From NCBI RefSeq assembly GCF_010093815.1, contig NW_022985556.1, forward strand, positions 347,339 through 411,338: a DNA stretch of 64,000 nucleotides, given 5' to 3'. Positions 1 to 10,376 of the stretch are shown one piece after another. Under the pieces are notes generated by a model. It worked only from the letters and a program-made list of their open reading frames with translations, was not told the DNA's origin and made no database searches. The stretch is from Pseudovirgaria hyperparasitica. Lineage: Eukaryota; Ascomycota; Dothideomycetes; Acrospermales; Acrospermaceae. The position numbers and the translations under genes are program-made. Position 1 is the stretch's first letter. Every line of letters starts with the position of its first letter.

Positions 1-173
1 TCGACCGGAGAAGAGTGGGATTCGTCATCCGAAGAAGAGGCCTTGCGATGCTCTTCGAGGTCCTCGGCCAGATGGGTGAGCACAAGTCGATCGTGGGTGG
101 TCAAGTCCTTGGCAAACACAAGGGGCCTCTGCTCGAGCGGGGCCACGACTTTGTCTGAGCTAGCCGCAGGCAT
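1..173 (-). CDS. N-terminal part of an unidentified protein, cut by the window edge
   Basis: An ATG at 173 on the minus strand opens a frame that runs off the left edge without a stop (57 codons). The peptide begins MPAASSDKVV and has an amphipathic stretch (RLVLTHLAEDLEEHRK) followed by a Ser/Asp-rich run. This is balanced, gene-like composition, but I do not recognise the family. No signal peptide or membrane segment is visible in the part present. The start is the first in-frame ATG, and the codon context is plausible. It could also be a spurious frame. The remainder lies outside the window. Confidence 0.45.
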   Translation of the reverse strand, partial: MPAASSDKVVAPLEQRPLVFAKDLTTHDRLVLTHLAEDLEEHRKASSSDDESHSSPV

Positions 174-1344
174 CTTGAGATACAAGACTTGAGAGTGGAA
201 TAGCTGACAGTCGGTGTTGTGGCACGTAGCCCTGAAGGCTAAACACGGTCAGATTGGTTGGTCTCATTGCACCTAGATATATGCAGACCAAGGTAACGCG
301 ATCGTGACTTGTTCAGGGGCTAAGCTCAACAGCTCCAAAGTTGAGACAGCTTCGTCTGGGTCGAATTGAGTGCTGAGGTTATGCAAGCTCCGGACGCTAA
401 AGTAGTTTATTAGTCGAGGAGAACAAAGCTACAGTAGATGGCAACCATGGCAGCGTCTGATGAGGAAAAAAGCCAAAGAAAAGCTGATGTCTGTATTGCT
501 AGAAGTTATATGTAGCGATGGCGATCTAGATGGTTGTACCCTGTCGATCAGTGCAATTTCTCAGGCCCGCTCCGACATCCTACCGAGAGCCGAGACCCTG
601 GCTACTTTGATTTGATACGTGCGCTTAGCACAAAAGCGTAGCTGCTGACGCATTGCAATATACATCAGCTACTGGAAAGTTGGACCGAAAGCGAGTCGGG
701 CGAGGACTGAGAACCCTCTCTTCCACGTACCATGTGATACAGTTTCAAGCAGGTTTAGTAAGCCTGTTTCCTACTATAGTAATGTTTGTGTATTGTGTCA
801 ATGCAGAGACTAGCGATGGAACCCCTGCTAGCCGTAAACCCTGATCAGCCTTGCCGTTCTGTCCAATGCAATGTCTTCACCATGCATCTCACAACAGGGG
901 GTTGTTGCAAAAAGCCGTGGATCACTTTCTCTTAGGCGAGCGCCTCACTAATCGTATATTTGACTACGTTTAGATTCCCCATAAACTTACAGAGAGTTAG
1001 AGTTATGGAATTGTATTTCCATTCTTTAGTTCTACTGGTATAAAGCTACTATTCGTGGTTATAGAGACGGGTCAGATGTGTGAGTTTTAGTGAGAGGCGA
1101 TCTACGCATTTGCAACCCCTTGTTGCTAGACAAAGACCACAGCCGCAGCTAGAGCCGCCAACTGTCGTTGTGTCTTAGCATGCAGATTAAGTGATGTTGC
1201 CTGTATATACAGTATTATCCACATTGAAGTTTATGCCACGCTGGTATGTACATGCTTTAAACCGACTAGCGCAAGATGGTATATCAACAGGCATCTTCAT
1301 GCCATCGTGCAGGCAAACTACCCCCGCAACACCAGTACATTCCC
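174..1344. other. Intergenic, no gene seen
   Basis: Short frames only (longest about 60 codons), none with recognisable protein character. It holds the promoter of the left-edge gene and the 3' flank of the Whi5/Nrm1-like gene, which also reads leftward. No repeats stand out. Confidence 0.6.
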
Positions 1345-2616
1345 CTAACTAGCTCGTCTCAGCTCCAAGAGCCCCGCAGCAATCTTCCCCTTGACCACGC
1401 TACTCGTTAACTTATCCCATCCAGACTCTTCCCTTTTAGCATTGATCTCTTCGTCTAGATCAGCACCCAGTCTCAAACGTTTTGCAACCGGCGTCGCAAG
1501 ACTGTCCTCGTTGCTCTTTGCCCTACGTTCCTGGATTCCCGCATCCACCACTGCATCCGCATCCATTACCGCACTTGAATACCCAGCTTTCACAAGAGCT
1601 GTGGCGCGCGCGGGCGGAGACGATGGTAAGTTCCACGCCGCGACTGGGTCGTAGGAGATGTGTTTGCTAGAGTATGCGGTAGGTCGTAGGATTGGAGCAG
1701 TACTCAATTGTGGAACAGAGCCGATGCGAGTAATTTGGGATGCAGTCTGACGCACAGGTGAGGTGGATGCTCGGTCCGCCGACTCCGCGGGTAAGCTACG
1801 ACTGCGTGGTGTCGTCTGCATGGGGGAAGGCGTACGCGACCAGACTTCAGGAGTGATCGGCTTAGGTGCGGGAAGGGTCAAAGCATAGAGAGGAAGACGC
1901 GTCTGGTTTGTCTGGACCTTATACATGGCGACGCGGAGGCGGAGACGGAGCATCTCTGTTTTCTAAAGCGAAAAGTCAGCCAACTTTACGGCTGTGCCAG
2001 AATTTATGGACGTACAGATTGTATGCTCACGAGTGCGGCGGGGGCTTCGCAGGTTGTGCAGTCGGTCGGAGAGCTGCCGCGTTGGCTTGAACCACGGGGG
2101 TCGTAATCAATGAGGGAGGAGAATGAGCCACTGATCTTTGAAGCAGAGCTTTCCTGCGGGGTGATTTGATTGTCTGGTGTAGGCGTTGATGATCCCGATC
2201 TATCATGTTCATGGGCTGGGTGGTGTTGGTAAATGGTGCTGGTTGTCTGCTCAATCGTATTAGCATATTGACTCCCTCGAGCACAATGCAACATCCAATA
2301 CCTCTATCTCTGTTGCCGCAGGCATATCTTCGCTTGAACCTCTCAGTAGCACAGGGCTAACGACTTTTGCTTCCTCTGCATAAACGCCATTGTCATCTCC
2401 AGCTTTCCTCTTCTTGCCCCTGCTCTCGATTTCTGGACCGCCCGAAGACTGGGTCTCCGCTAGATAGGTCTGTTTCAGTGGGCTACCGGGTCTGAATATC
2501 TCGACTACAGCATCTTTAGTTTTGAGGAAGTCTCTGGGTGATCTTGGTCTGGGTGAGATCGCGTTGGGAGGAAGCTCGCCCAAAGGGACGCGTTTAGTTG
2601 GCGACGGAGTGGTCAT
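1345..2616 (-). CDS. Whi5/Nrm1-type G1/S transcriptional repressor
   Basis: Three exons: 2616-2302, 2246-2031 and 1962-1345, giving about 382 residues. The introns have clear signals: the first has GTATTG, branch point GCTAATAC and a CAG acceptor; the second has GTGAGC and a TTTAG acceptor. All junctions stay in frame. Residues 180-200 carry RLRLRVAMYKVQTNQ, which I recognise as the GTB motif of the Whi5-like domain. In yeast this motif lets Whi5 and Nrm1 bind the SBF/MBF G1/S transcription factors. The rest is disordered and rich in SP/TP sites, including PSPTKR and SPRPRSPR near the start, consistent with CDK control. Residue composition and the N-terminal KRVPLGELPPNA also suit the family. 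Whether it acts like Whi5 (start repressor) or Nrm1 (late MBF co-repressor) cannot be told from sequence. Expected location is nuclear. Confidence 0.8.
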
Positions 2617-3254
2617 CTCGACCTATCAAGCCGATTGACGTATACAGATCAGTAGCTGTGTATCTGAAGAGTTCGATATACGAATCAGGGTTGTGTTGAG
2701 GCGTGATGATGGAGTTCTCGAGGCGTTGATTTCGTTGATGTTTACGTCGTAGGAGCCCGGTAAACAGTTTTGTAGTCTTCGACACGCGACAATCTACGTG
2801 ATGATAAAAGACAAAAAGTGGCCAAGATATGAATACTCTACGCAGACACGATTAGCGATATTATCATATGATCACAACAAGCTGTCGTGATGGCTTGTCA
2901 CGTACTCAAGCCGGAGACGCGAAGTGGAAATGCACAAGGTCCGATGTATCGGCGTTCCCATGACTCGCAGTATGGAGATGGCGCATGGGCCACTACTCGG
3001 CCCGGCCAAAGTGTGCTCATGCTCGGGTGCTTCTGCACTGCGCATACCAAGCAGGGTCCAGTTCAGGACGCCAGGAAGTGTGATCTGTAAAAGTATATGC
3101 TTTATCTAAATAATGTGTAATGATGCCATGCTACTATAACCACGTATGTCTCAAATGACTCGATATGACCATCAAACTCCTGTATGAATGCCCGATTCTA
3201 ATATAGTCCTCAACTTATTAGCACAGGGCATGCCATCCATGAAGCGAGCGAATC
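2617..3254. other. Intergenic, no gene seen
   Basis: Promoter and 5' leader of the Whi5/Nrm1-like gene and 3' flank of the SLC35F6-like gene. Only short frames in poor context. Confidence 0.6.
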
Positions 3255-4633
3255 CTAGCGATGCTCTATTGGATCTTCGGCAAGTAATGGCTGCGTCGCG
3301 CCCCCGTCGGAATCAGCCGAAGTTCGTCGATTACCAGTCATGCACATTTGTAGGGGAGGGCGGATAATATCGTTGAACAAGAAGGTTCCATACACAAGAA
3401 GCGCAAAGCCGACGACCTGCAGCCACTTAAATGTCTCCCAGCCCAAACCAAGAGAAACAATCCATATGAAAAGGGTTCGGCAGGTGTCGATAGTGGACCT
3501 TGATGTTGCTGAAACGGTGCGAGTAACTGATAGACCGAAGAAATTGAAGCCTCTATATTATGATTAGTATCGTGAAAGACCTAGAGAGGGAGAAGCTATA
3601 CCCGATGCTTATCATGATCAATATACTGCTGATAGCAATTGATCGAATCTCGAAGAACTCCCTAAACCCTTCCCTGGCGTCAAAGTATCCGTATCGTCCA
3701 GCGTCAGTCTGTCCGACCACTGCATGCAAGATGCCCATGACGATACCAGTGACTAAGAATCCAAAGATACCTTCCCATCCTACTACCTTCAGCGGTTCCA
3801 TCTCATACTTCTCCATGATAGATTCTTCAAGTACGAACTGGGAGGCAGTGAATATCTGCGCACCAGCAATACAGAGGATACCGATGATAGTCATCACCGC
3901 TGGGTCTGGCGAAGTTTCGGTCAAAATTCTGGTTGGAGTTGCCTTCTCGTCTCTGGTGATTGCTCCCGCAAGCCCGACAAGTGCGACACCCGCAACGACA
4001 ATAAATAAGGCCAGCCATTTGGCAGCCCCAAGTACTCTCTTCAAAAACAACACACTGAAAAGCCCAACGAAAAGCACGAGCGCGCCTCTCGTCATCTGGT
4101 ATATACTGGCCGCAACAAATAGCAGTCCAACATTCATTAGCGTCGTTCCTGTAATATCGCAGACTGCAGGTGCTGCAAGCAGGAAGATCTTCCAGCCAAC
4201 AAGAGGGATTCTCTCGATCTCTTCATGCGATAGTTTCAGCGGATTTGCAACAGGCGGCGTAGCAGAGCCTGTGTCGTGCGTCAAAATGTCCTCTTGATCT
4301 CCTTCGACACCGCGTGTGCTTATCGGCTCATAACCTGCTTTCTTTGTAGTGTATCGTTGATAGAGGGAGAATCCGCCAACGACGAGCCAGCAGCCCATCT
4401 CACCGATAAACATTTGGAGGGTCTGTAATACGGGCTGTTCAAAGTGTTTCCGTTTGTTGGGATCTGTCGAGTCGCAGTCGCGGACGCATACCATGTCCTG
4501 AAGGCCACTAATATCAGTTTGACTCCAGAGTCGAAGATACTTGACTGACCTGATACTTAGTCAAGAGTGTATTGCACACTCCGGTGAGCAACATCATGGC
4601 CACCAGGAGTGGTATCGCAGCTTTGACGGCCAT
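3255..4633 (-). CDS. SLC35F6-like drug/metabolite-superfamily membrane transporter
   Basis: Three exons: 4633-4550, 4497-3602 and 3552-3255, giving 425 residues. Introns of 52 and 49 bp have GTCAGT/CAG and GTATAG/TAG ends, and the branch ACTAATC is visible in the second. The protein has about ten hydrophobic helices. It starts with MAVKAAIPLLVAMM and continues through GCWLVVGG, a TLMNVGLLFVAAS helix and QMTRGALVLFVGLFSVLFL, and ends in a hydrophilic tail. The order and spacing match the SLC35F6 (ANT2BP) branch of nucleotide-sugar-transporter-like proteins, including TSRSTIDTCRTLFIWIVSL near the end. The human member is reported in lysosomal and mitochondrial membranes; the fungal substrate is unknown. 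The downstream exon encodes the last helix and would be lost by simple ORF calling. Confidence 0.85.
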
Positions 4634-5477
4634 GCTAGGATGAGCGAGCTGAGAAGCTCAGTTGGGGAAGGACTATGGCTGTGCCGAAGATGGTGGATGT
4701 GTGAATAATAGTGGAGAGAGGGAATAATGTAGGAGTATAGAGGTCAAGTCCTCTCTGTTTCGAAAACGAAGAGCAGTCAGATCTGTCGTTCGATGGTTAT
4801 AGTGGTTCGAATACAGAGGTGCTTTACGTGAGTCGTGACATGGGCACGAGACTCGTACCTAGGCCATGTTGCTTATCTAGCTTCGGATATTAGCAAGGAT
4901 CCTGGAGCTTGGGCCGCTTTGTACTGCAGCGGGCTCAACACATACATGGTGGACCAGTTCCAAGAATGTGCAAGACAACTTCTGTTGAGCGCTAAATGGG
5001 CACAATGCACGGTTCAAATTACTTTTGGACAATTGTATCTAGTAGTCGACATTCATCTAATTTCTCGAGTTGTGTATGACGATATTGCTAATACGCCGCC
5101 ACGAGACAGCGGCTTGCACCTCACTCGAATCCAGTAAAGAAAGGGTATTCAGTTGACCTCCTATGCAATACAAGTCTGCCATCCCAGCGACAACGCCAAT
5201 GATGGATTGTTCAAAGCACCCGTACAACACCGTCCTGTGAAAACCGAAAACCATAATGCCGCATAAGGTGGAGGTATTAATGCGTTATCTCAACCGAATG
5301 TTTAATCGTAAAAGCGATGGCGAAAGGAAATTGTATATGCAACCACGAAAAGTGAGACTAATCAAGAGTGCGGACTTGAAACCTGTTTCCCAAGGCGCCT
5401 TGTAAATAGTTGGGTATCAATGTCAATCGAATGGTGGAAAGAACGCTTGTCGAGTAATGCAGCACGCTAGAATACGT
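4634..5477. other. Intergenic, no gene seen
   Basis: Promoter of the SLC35F6-like gene and 3' flank of MED15. A GGTTCGAAT string near 4804 resembles part of a tRNA B box, but no cloverleaf can be drawn around it. Confidence 0.6.
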
Positions 5478-6660
5478 TCATTTTGGCCCGAAAGGCGTTC
5501 CCTCCCAGCCAGGGATGCCATTGTCACCAAGACCAGCCTCGGCGTCGAAGTAGTCCTCAAACTTCACATCGTCCCATGCATTATCGGCAGCTGAGAAGGT
5601 GACCTTGTCTTGTAGTTCGATCCCCCAGTCAGGCGCATCACCGCCCAGATCAAATTTTTCGTCGAAGTTAAGTATCAAATTCTGGTCAATGTTAGAGTCA
5701 AGCGCGACATCTATGTTGAGGTTGTCGAATTCGCTGATGTCGCTCTCGCGGGTCGAAGTACTCTCTCGACTACTCTCAGGGGTCATAATATCAGCCTGGA
5801 TTCGCGGTTGAAGCCATGTAAGGCCTTCTGGATCGTCTCCAAGCACATCATTGCCAGCCCAATCAGGAAGCTGGCCAGGGATCTCAATGCCGCCGAAACT
5901 CGCTTGAAAGTCGGCCACGGAGAATGGTGCATCGGCCCATGGATCCAGTTCTGCGTCAGATACTACTTCAGCCTGGGCAGGTACTTTTGCAGGTTCCTTG
6001 CCAGTAGTTGTGTAGGCACTATTTGTACCAGGTGTCTTGCTTGTAGGCTGTGGTGTTTTCAAAAAGCTTGACGGAGAGCTCTTGATTCCCTGCTGTGTTG
6101 GAATGCGGTTCATAGGTGTCGAAACAGAAGCTGGGGTTGCGGCTTCCTGTTTCATGGAACTGGTGCCGATAATTGGTTTGGAAGAACGGTCTGCAGCATT
6201 GACACTCTCCTTCGGAATCTTTTGGGTTCCGTCCGGATTGCAGTTCAGACTATTTGCCATAGCGTTAATAGACCATGCCAATGGGTCTTTGACTGGAGGA
6301 TGACAGTCCGTCAGATGATTATTCAGATCGGATTGGCTTTCGAATTTGGAGAAATGCGAGTCACAGTCGCTGTGAGGACACTTGAAGCTCGGCTTTGTCT
6401 CTGCTGGCATTTCTGTAGGTTGCTGTCGCTTGACGTCAGGAGACGGGGGTTTCCCAGCACTATTTGTTGGGAGCTGGGCAGGCATAGATGTAGGAGTGTT
6501 ATTGGGCTTCCGCCTCTTCGTGGCCGGCAGTTTCATGGTATTAGGGTCAAAGCGAGTTTGAGCATAGGCAGGTACACCCTGTGGGCTTGGTGCAGGTATT
6601 TGGAAGGATGGACCCTTCTCAGTAGTGGGTGCGGAAGGGGGTCTATTACCGGACTGCTGC

Positions 6661-6692
<32 letters not shown>

Positions 6693-9600
6693 CTGCTCTT
6701 TCTGATGTTTGACGTTCTCATGCCGAAGTTGTTCAAGACTCTCAGCTGTCAACTGCGTTGCTGCCGGCACGTTACCGGGTGGAATACTCATCGACGGTGG
6801 TTGACCATTAGGCCCATTTTGCGCCATGCTCTTTGCAAGATCTTGAGCCTTCTGGATGAAAGTCCCAATCTGCGTCAGGTCAATCTCCAATTGTGATAAG
6901 AAGAATGAAAGTTGTTCCTTGAGACTCCAGGAATTCGTCGAGGACCCAGGTGGTTGCTGAATAGTGTTCCTCTTTATTCGAGCTCTAGATTCCATCACAG
7001 CACGGAAGGGAGCTTCGGCTCCTCCTCGTTGTGTCCACGCAGCCAATGAAGAATCAAGTTTCTGAAGAGTTGTGATGTTTGCCCTTATTCTCATTTGCAT
7101 CTTCTCGCGCATTTCCTTGGGTACTGTAAGGTTAGGTGCAGCCTGAACTTTCTTTTCGGCCTCTGCAGCAATAATTCTGTACTTATGCATTGCTACCGGT
7201 GGCTTCGCAGATGTCTTGATAGCGTTCTGTATGCGCTTGATATTATCTTGTTGAGACGCGGGGGTTGGGTTTTGTTGTTCAGTGTTCATCTTTTGACCCG
7301 CAGCTTGCCCTTGCACTGTTGTCGTCAGATTGGCGCTCTTCCGGGCCGGGTCCGCGCTGTCCGTATCATCATTGGGCCGCTTCGAGCCCTTCTGGTTTTG
7401 GATTCGTGAAATGGTCTGTTGATTGGGAGTTTGTTGGGCTTCAGAGATTTTTGGCGTTCGGTTGCCTTTGACTTGACCAGTCTGGGATACATTGACATTG
7501 TTGGGAGGTTTCGGCGTTGGCTGGGTCATAGGTGGAACCGTGGGCGGTCTGTCAACTTGCTGCTGTGGTCGACCGGGCGCTTGCATTGGCTGTTGATGAA
7601 GCTGCTGTACCTGCCCTTGCTGTTCCTGTTGCTGGCGCATGAGTTCTTGTCTCCGTGCATTCAGTGAGTTCTGGCGCTGGCTGTTAATAAAGGATCGGAC
7701 TTGGTCGTCCGTGAAGGCTTGCGCTTGCTGCATAGGTAATTTTGCACGGGCTGTTGCAATGTCTTGAGGCGTCAATGGTGGGAAGTTCATGTTATTGAAG
7801 TTCATGGGAACGGGACCTTGAGGGTGATTTCCTTGCTGTGGGAACATAGCCCCCGGGCCCATTTGGGCTGTTGGAGCTTGTCCTCCAGGTGGTAGCAGGT
7901 TATTGCCCAGTCCGTTCTGTACCTGATTTCTCATCATGTTGTTCTGTAACCTTGCGTTCATTTCGAGCAGCTGGGAACCTTGCAGCATTGTCAATTTCGC
8001 GTTCAGATCCCTCGCAAAGTCAGGAGCATGTGTCTGTTGTACCCATTGTTTGAGTTGCGCCCAAGATTTCACTTGTTCCGGCACAGGCTGTCGAAATGCC
8101 GGATTGTTGGTGATATTGGGTGGGAAGGGCTTCTGGTCCATCATCCCAATCTGCTGTGGATTGCTGGCGAATTGTCTTGCGAATTGCTCGCGTCGGAGTT
8201 TTGCCTGAGCCTGCTGTTGTGTCAGGCCCTGAGGCACTTGACCAGGCCCAAATACCTGCCCAGCGTTGGGACCGCCACCAAAGCCACCATTTGTAGCGTT
8301 CATGAATTGGGCGTTGGGTGGAGCAGAAAGCTGCCCTGGCGACACTTGAGGTTGTCCTTGCTGGGTAGGATGCATCTGCATAGGAAATCCCGTTTGTGGA
8401 CTGGGACGGAGTGCGTTTTGATTTCTTTTCTCGAGTAAAGCTTGAAGGTTCTCGTCCGGGACGCTCATTATCTGATCACGTACTTGCGGAGGCAGATGCG
8501 TAGTATACTGCAATCGCATCTGCTTCATCTGCTCAATTGTTGGTGTTCCTTGTGCATTCTGCACTCTTTGCTGCATCATTTGGATCGCTTGCATTGCGTT
8601 TATGGACATACCATTCGGCATGGTGCCATTTGACGGCGTACCAGGTTGAGCTGACCGTTGTTGGGCATTGCCACTGCCAGCCTGAGACCCAGCCATTCTT
8701 GGTACAAAAGTTGAGTTCAAGTTCGACAGGGGCGCACGACTCTGTCCTGGTGGGATATTGTTGTTCATGCTCATCGACTGCTGAGGCTGCGCCTGAGCTT
8801 GAGCCTGAGCTTGAGCTTGAGATTGAGCTTGAGCTTGGGCTTGAGCTTGAGCCTGCACTCGTATCCGATTCATGTGCTCTTGCTGTGCAAGTTGCTGTTG
8901 TTGCTGCTGCTGCTGTTGTTGCTGTTGTTGCTGCTGCTGTTGTTGTTGTTGTTGCTGCTGTTGCTGCTGCTGTTGCTGCTGTTGCTGAATCTGTTGATTT
9001 CGCATCAGATCTTCTTGCTGCTGGCGCTGCTGCTGTTGTTGCTGCTGCTGATGTTGCTGTGGTTGCTGCTGCATATTTGGTACCTGAGGCGGTCGGTGAA
9101 TAGTACCCATTCCGTTGCCGCCTTGTTGCTGCGCCTGAGCGTGTGTATTAGAGAACATTCCACCTTGAGTATTATTACTGTTAGTGTTGTTGCTAGCGGG
9201 AACGACTTGATGTCCTGCCTCTGCGAGCCGCGTGGCATTGGCCTGTTGCTGGCCAAGTTGAGAATAGCCAAATTCTGGGTTACCTTGCATGGAGCTTTGT
9301 TGGCCCTGGCCTTGTGGGTGGTTACCGTTGCTTTGTGGGTTGAGTCCTTGCGGCATCATTCCGTTCATCTGCGCACTGGGTTGCTGCTGCCGTGTACTGA
9401 TTTTCTTTTGAATATACTGGTGCATGACCTTTTCTCTAAATTGCCAGAACACAGGATCGATCCCCTTGGAGCGGAGTGTAGCCAACAGCTGCGGGGGCAG
9501 CCCAGTCGCCTCCATTCTTATCCTCTCCATCTGTTCACTCGGTTGTTGCGAGAATTTAGCCGTAGCCACATCATTGATAGTCTTCAAATCTTGATTCGAG

Positions 9601-10376
9601 AGAGTAAACCCTTTGTTGCGCGCTGATTGTGACAATAGCTGTAACGTCAATGGTAATTGTGCAGGATTCGGCTGTTGTAGCATTTGTGGCTGTGGTTGTG
9701 GACCTGTTTGCTGCGAACCAGGTACATGAGATGGATTCATCCCACCAACAGAGGACTGTTGATTCATTGGAATAGCAGAAGGTTGCATCTGTCGCTGTAG
9801 GTGTTGTGGGAATGCTTGTGTAAACTGCTGGCCTTGTTGTGAACGAGAGTTTTGCATTGGTGTTTGTTGCGGGTTGCTCATCTGCGGGAATCCGAGGCCT
9901 CCATTCATCTGTGCCAGTCTTGCGCGCTTGGTTGAGATTTCTGACATCATGTTTGCGATATTGGCCTGGTATTCTTCCTACAAGATTGTTAGCTCGTGCA
10001 ATCGTGTTCGTGTCAAGTGTGCTTACGACTGAGCCACAACTCTTGAAGCGATCAGTTTCAAGTCGAATCGCACGGTTGAGCACATCGCTGGGAGAGGCGG
10101 CGCCTTGCTGGAGAAGACCAAGGTTGGTAGATCTGTAGTAAAGGGCGGAAAGGTTAGTATGTACCCTGAACTTAGGCTCGAGTATGGCACGTACAAGCTG
10201 ATAGCTATCTTTGCTCGTTCTGTAGGGCGCACGTTCTGCTGCCAACCAGGAGGCACATCTTGTGTCTGATAATGGGCTTGAACAGCATTGATGTTGTGTT
10301 CACGGCCCGCGCCCATGTTAGGGTTGCCTGGCATGGGCATGCCGTTCACGTTCTGAAAATTGTTGTTCATCATCAT
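5478..10376 (-). CDS. MED15: Mediator tail subunit MED15 (Gal11-like)
   Basis: Three exons: 10376-10195, 10132-10027 and 9977-5478, giving 1595 residues. Introns have GTACGT and GTAAGC donors, ACTAAC and GCTAAC branch points, and CAG and TAG acceptors. Residues about 43-118 form the KIX-type activator-binding domain: PPGWQQNVRPTERAKIAIS, then VLNRAIRLETDRFKSC and EEYQANIANMMSEIST. The middle is low complexity, with a pure run of 32 Gln (8892-8987) and Gln-Ala repeats. A coiled central section (KPPVAMHKYRIIAAEAEKKV) is typical of fungal MED15. Near residues 1296-1322 lies a CX4CX15HX4H finger-like motif. The C-terminus is acidic (DDVKFEDYFDAEAG). MED15 relays activators to RNA polymerase II in the nucleus. 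The chosen ATG is the first of three consecutive ATGs; an upstream TTG extension is unlikely. Confidence 0.92.
6300..6380 (-). other. C2H2-like zinc finger motif inside MED15
   Basis: Residues about 1296-1322 of MED15 read CPHSDC, then fifteen residues, then HLTDCH: a CX4CX15HX4H pattern. The spacing resembles a single degenerate C2H2 finger. Zinc binding is inferred. Confidence 0.5.
8788..8856 (-). repeat. Gln-Ala hexanucleotide repeat in MED15
   Basis: Ten or more imperfect copies of a GCTCAA/GCTCAG unit on the coding strand encode alternating Gln and Ala, broken once by Ser and once by Pro. It directly follows the long glutamine tract in the protein. Confidence 0.9.
8892..8987 (-). repeat. 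Pure polyglutamine tract (32 codons) in MED15
   Basis: Thirty-two uninterrupted CAG/CAA codons, mixed rather than a single repeated triplet. Shorter Q runs lie on both sides (about 9030-9070 and 6655-6700). On the opposite strand this makes a long leucine frame that is not a gene. Confidence 0.97.

Noticed and set aside
3560-4297. 245-codon plus-strand frame
   Set aside because: Antisense to the SLC35F6-like transporter. The sense frame has clear membrane helices and spliced partners.
4796-4870. Possible tRNA from a GGTTCGAAT string
   Set aside because: No acceptor stem, anticodon arm or A box can be placed around it.
6222-6896. 224-codon plus-strand frame
   Set aside because: Antisense shadow of MED15, again kept open by a CTG run.
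8799-9626. 275-codon plus-strand frame rich in leucine
   Set aside because: It is the antisense of the MED15 polyglutamine and Gln-Ala tracts; CTG/TTG repeats keep it open. No protein character outside the repeat.
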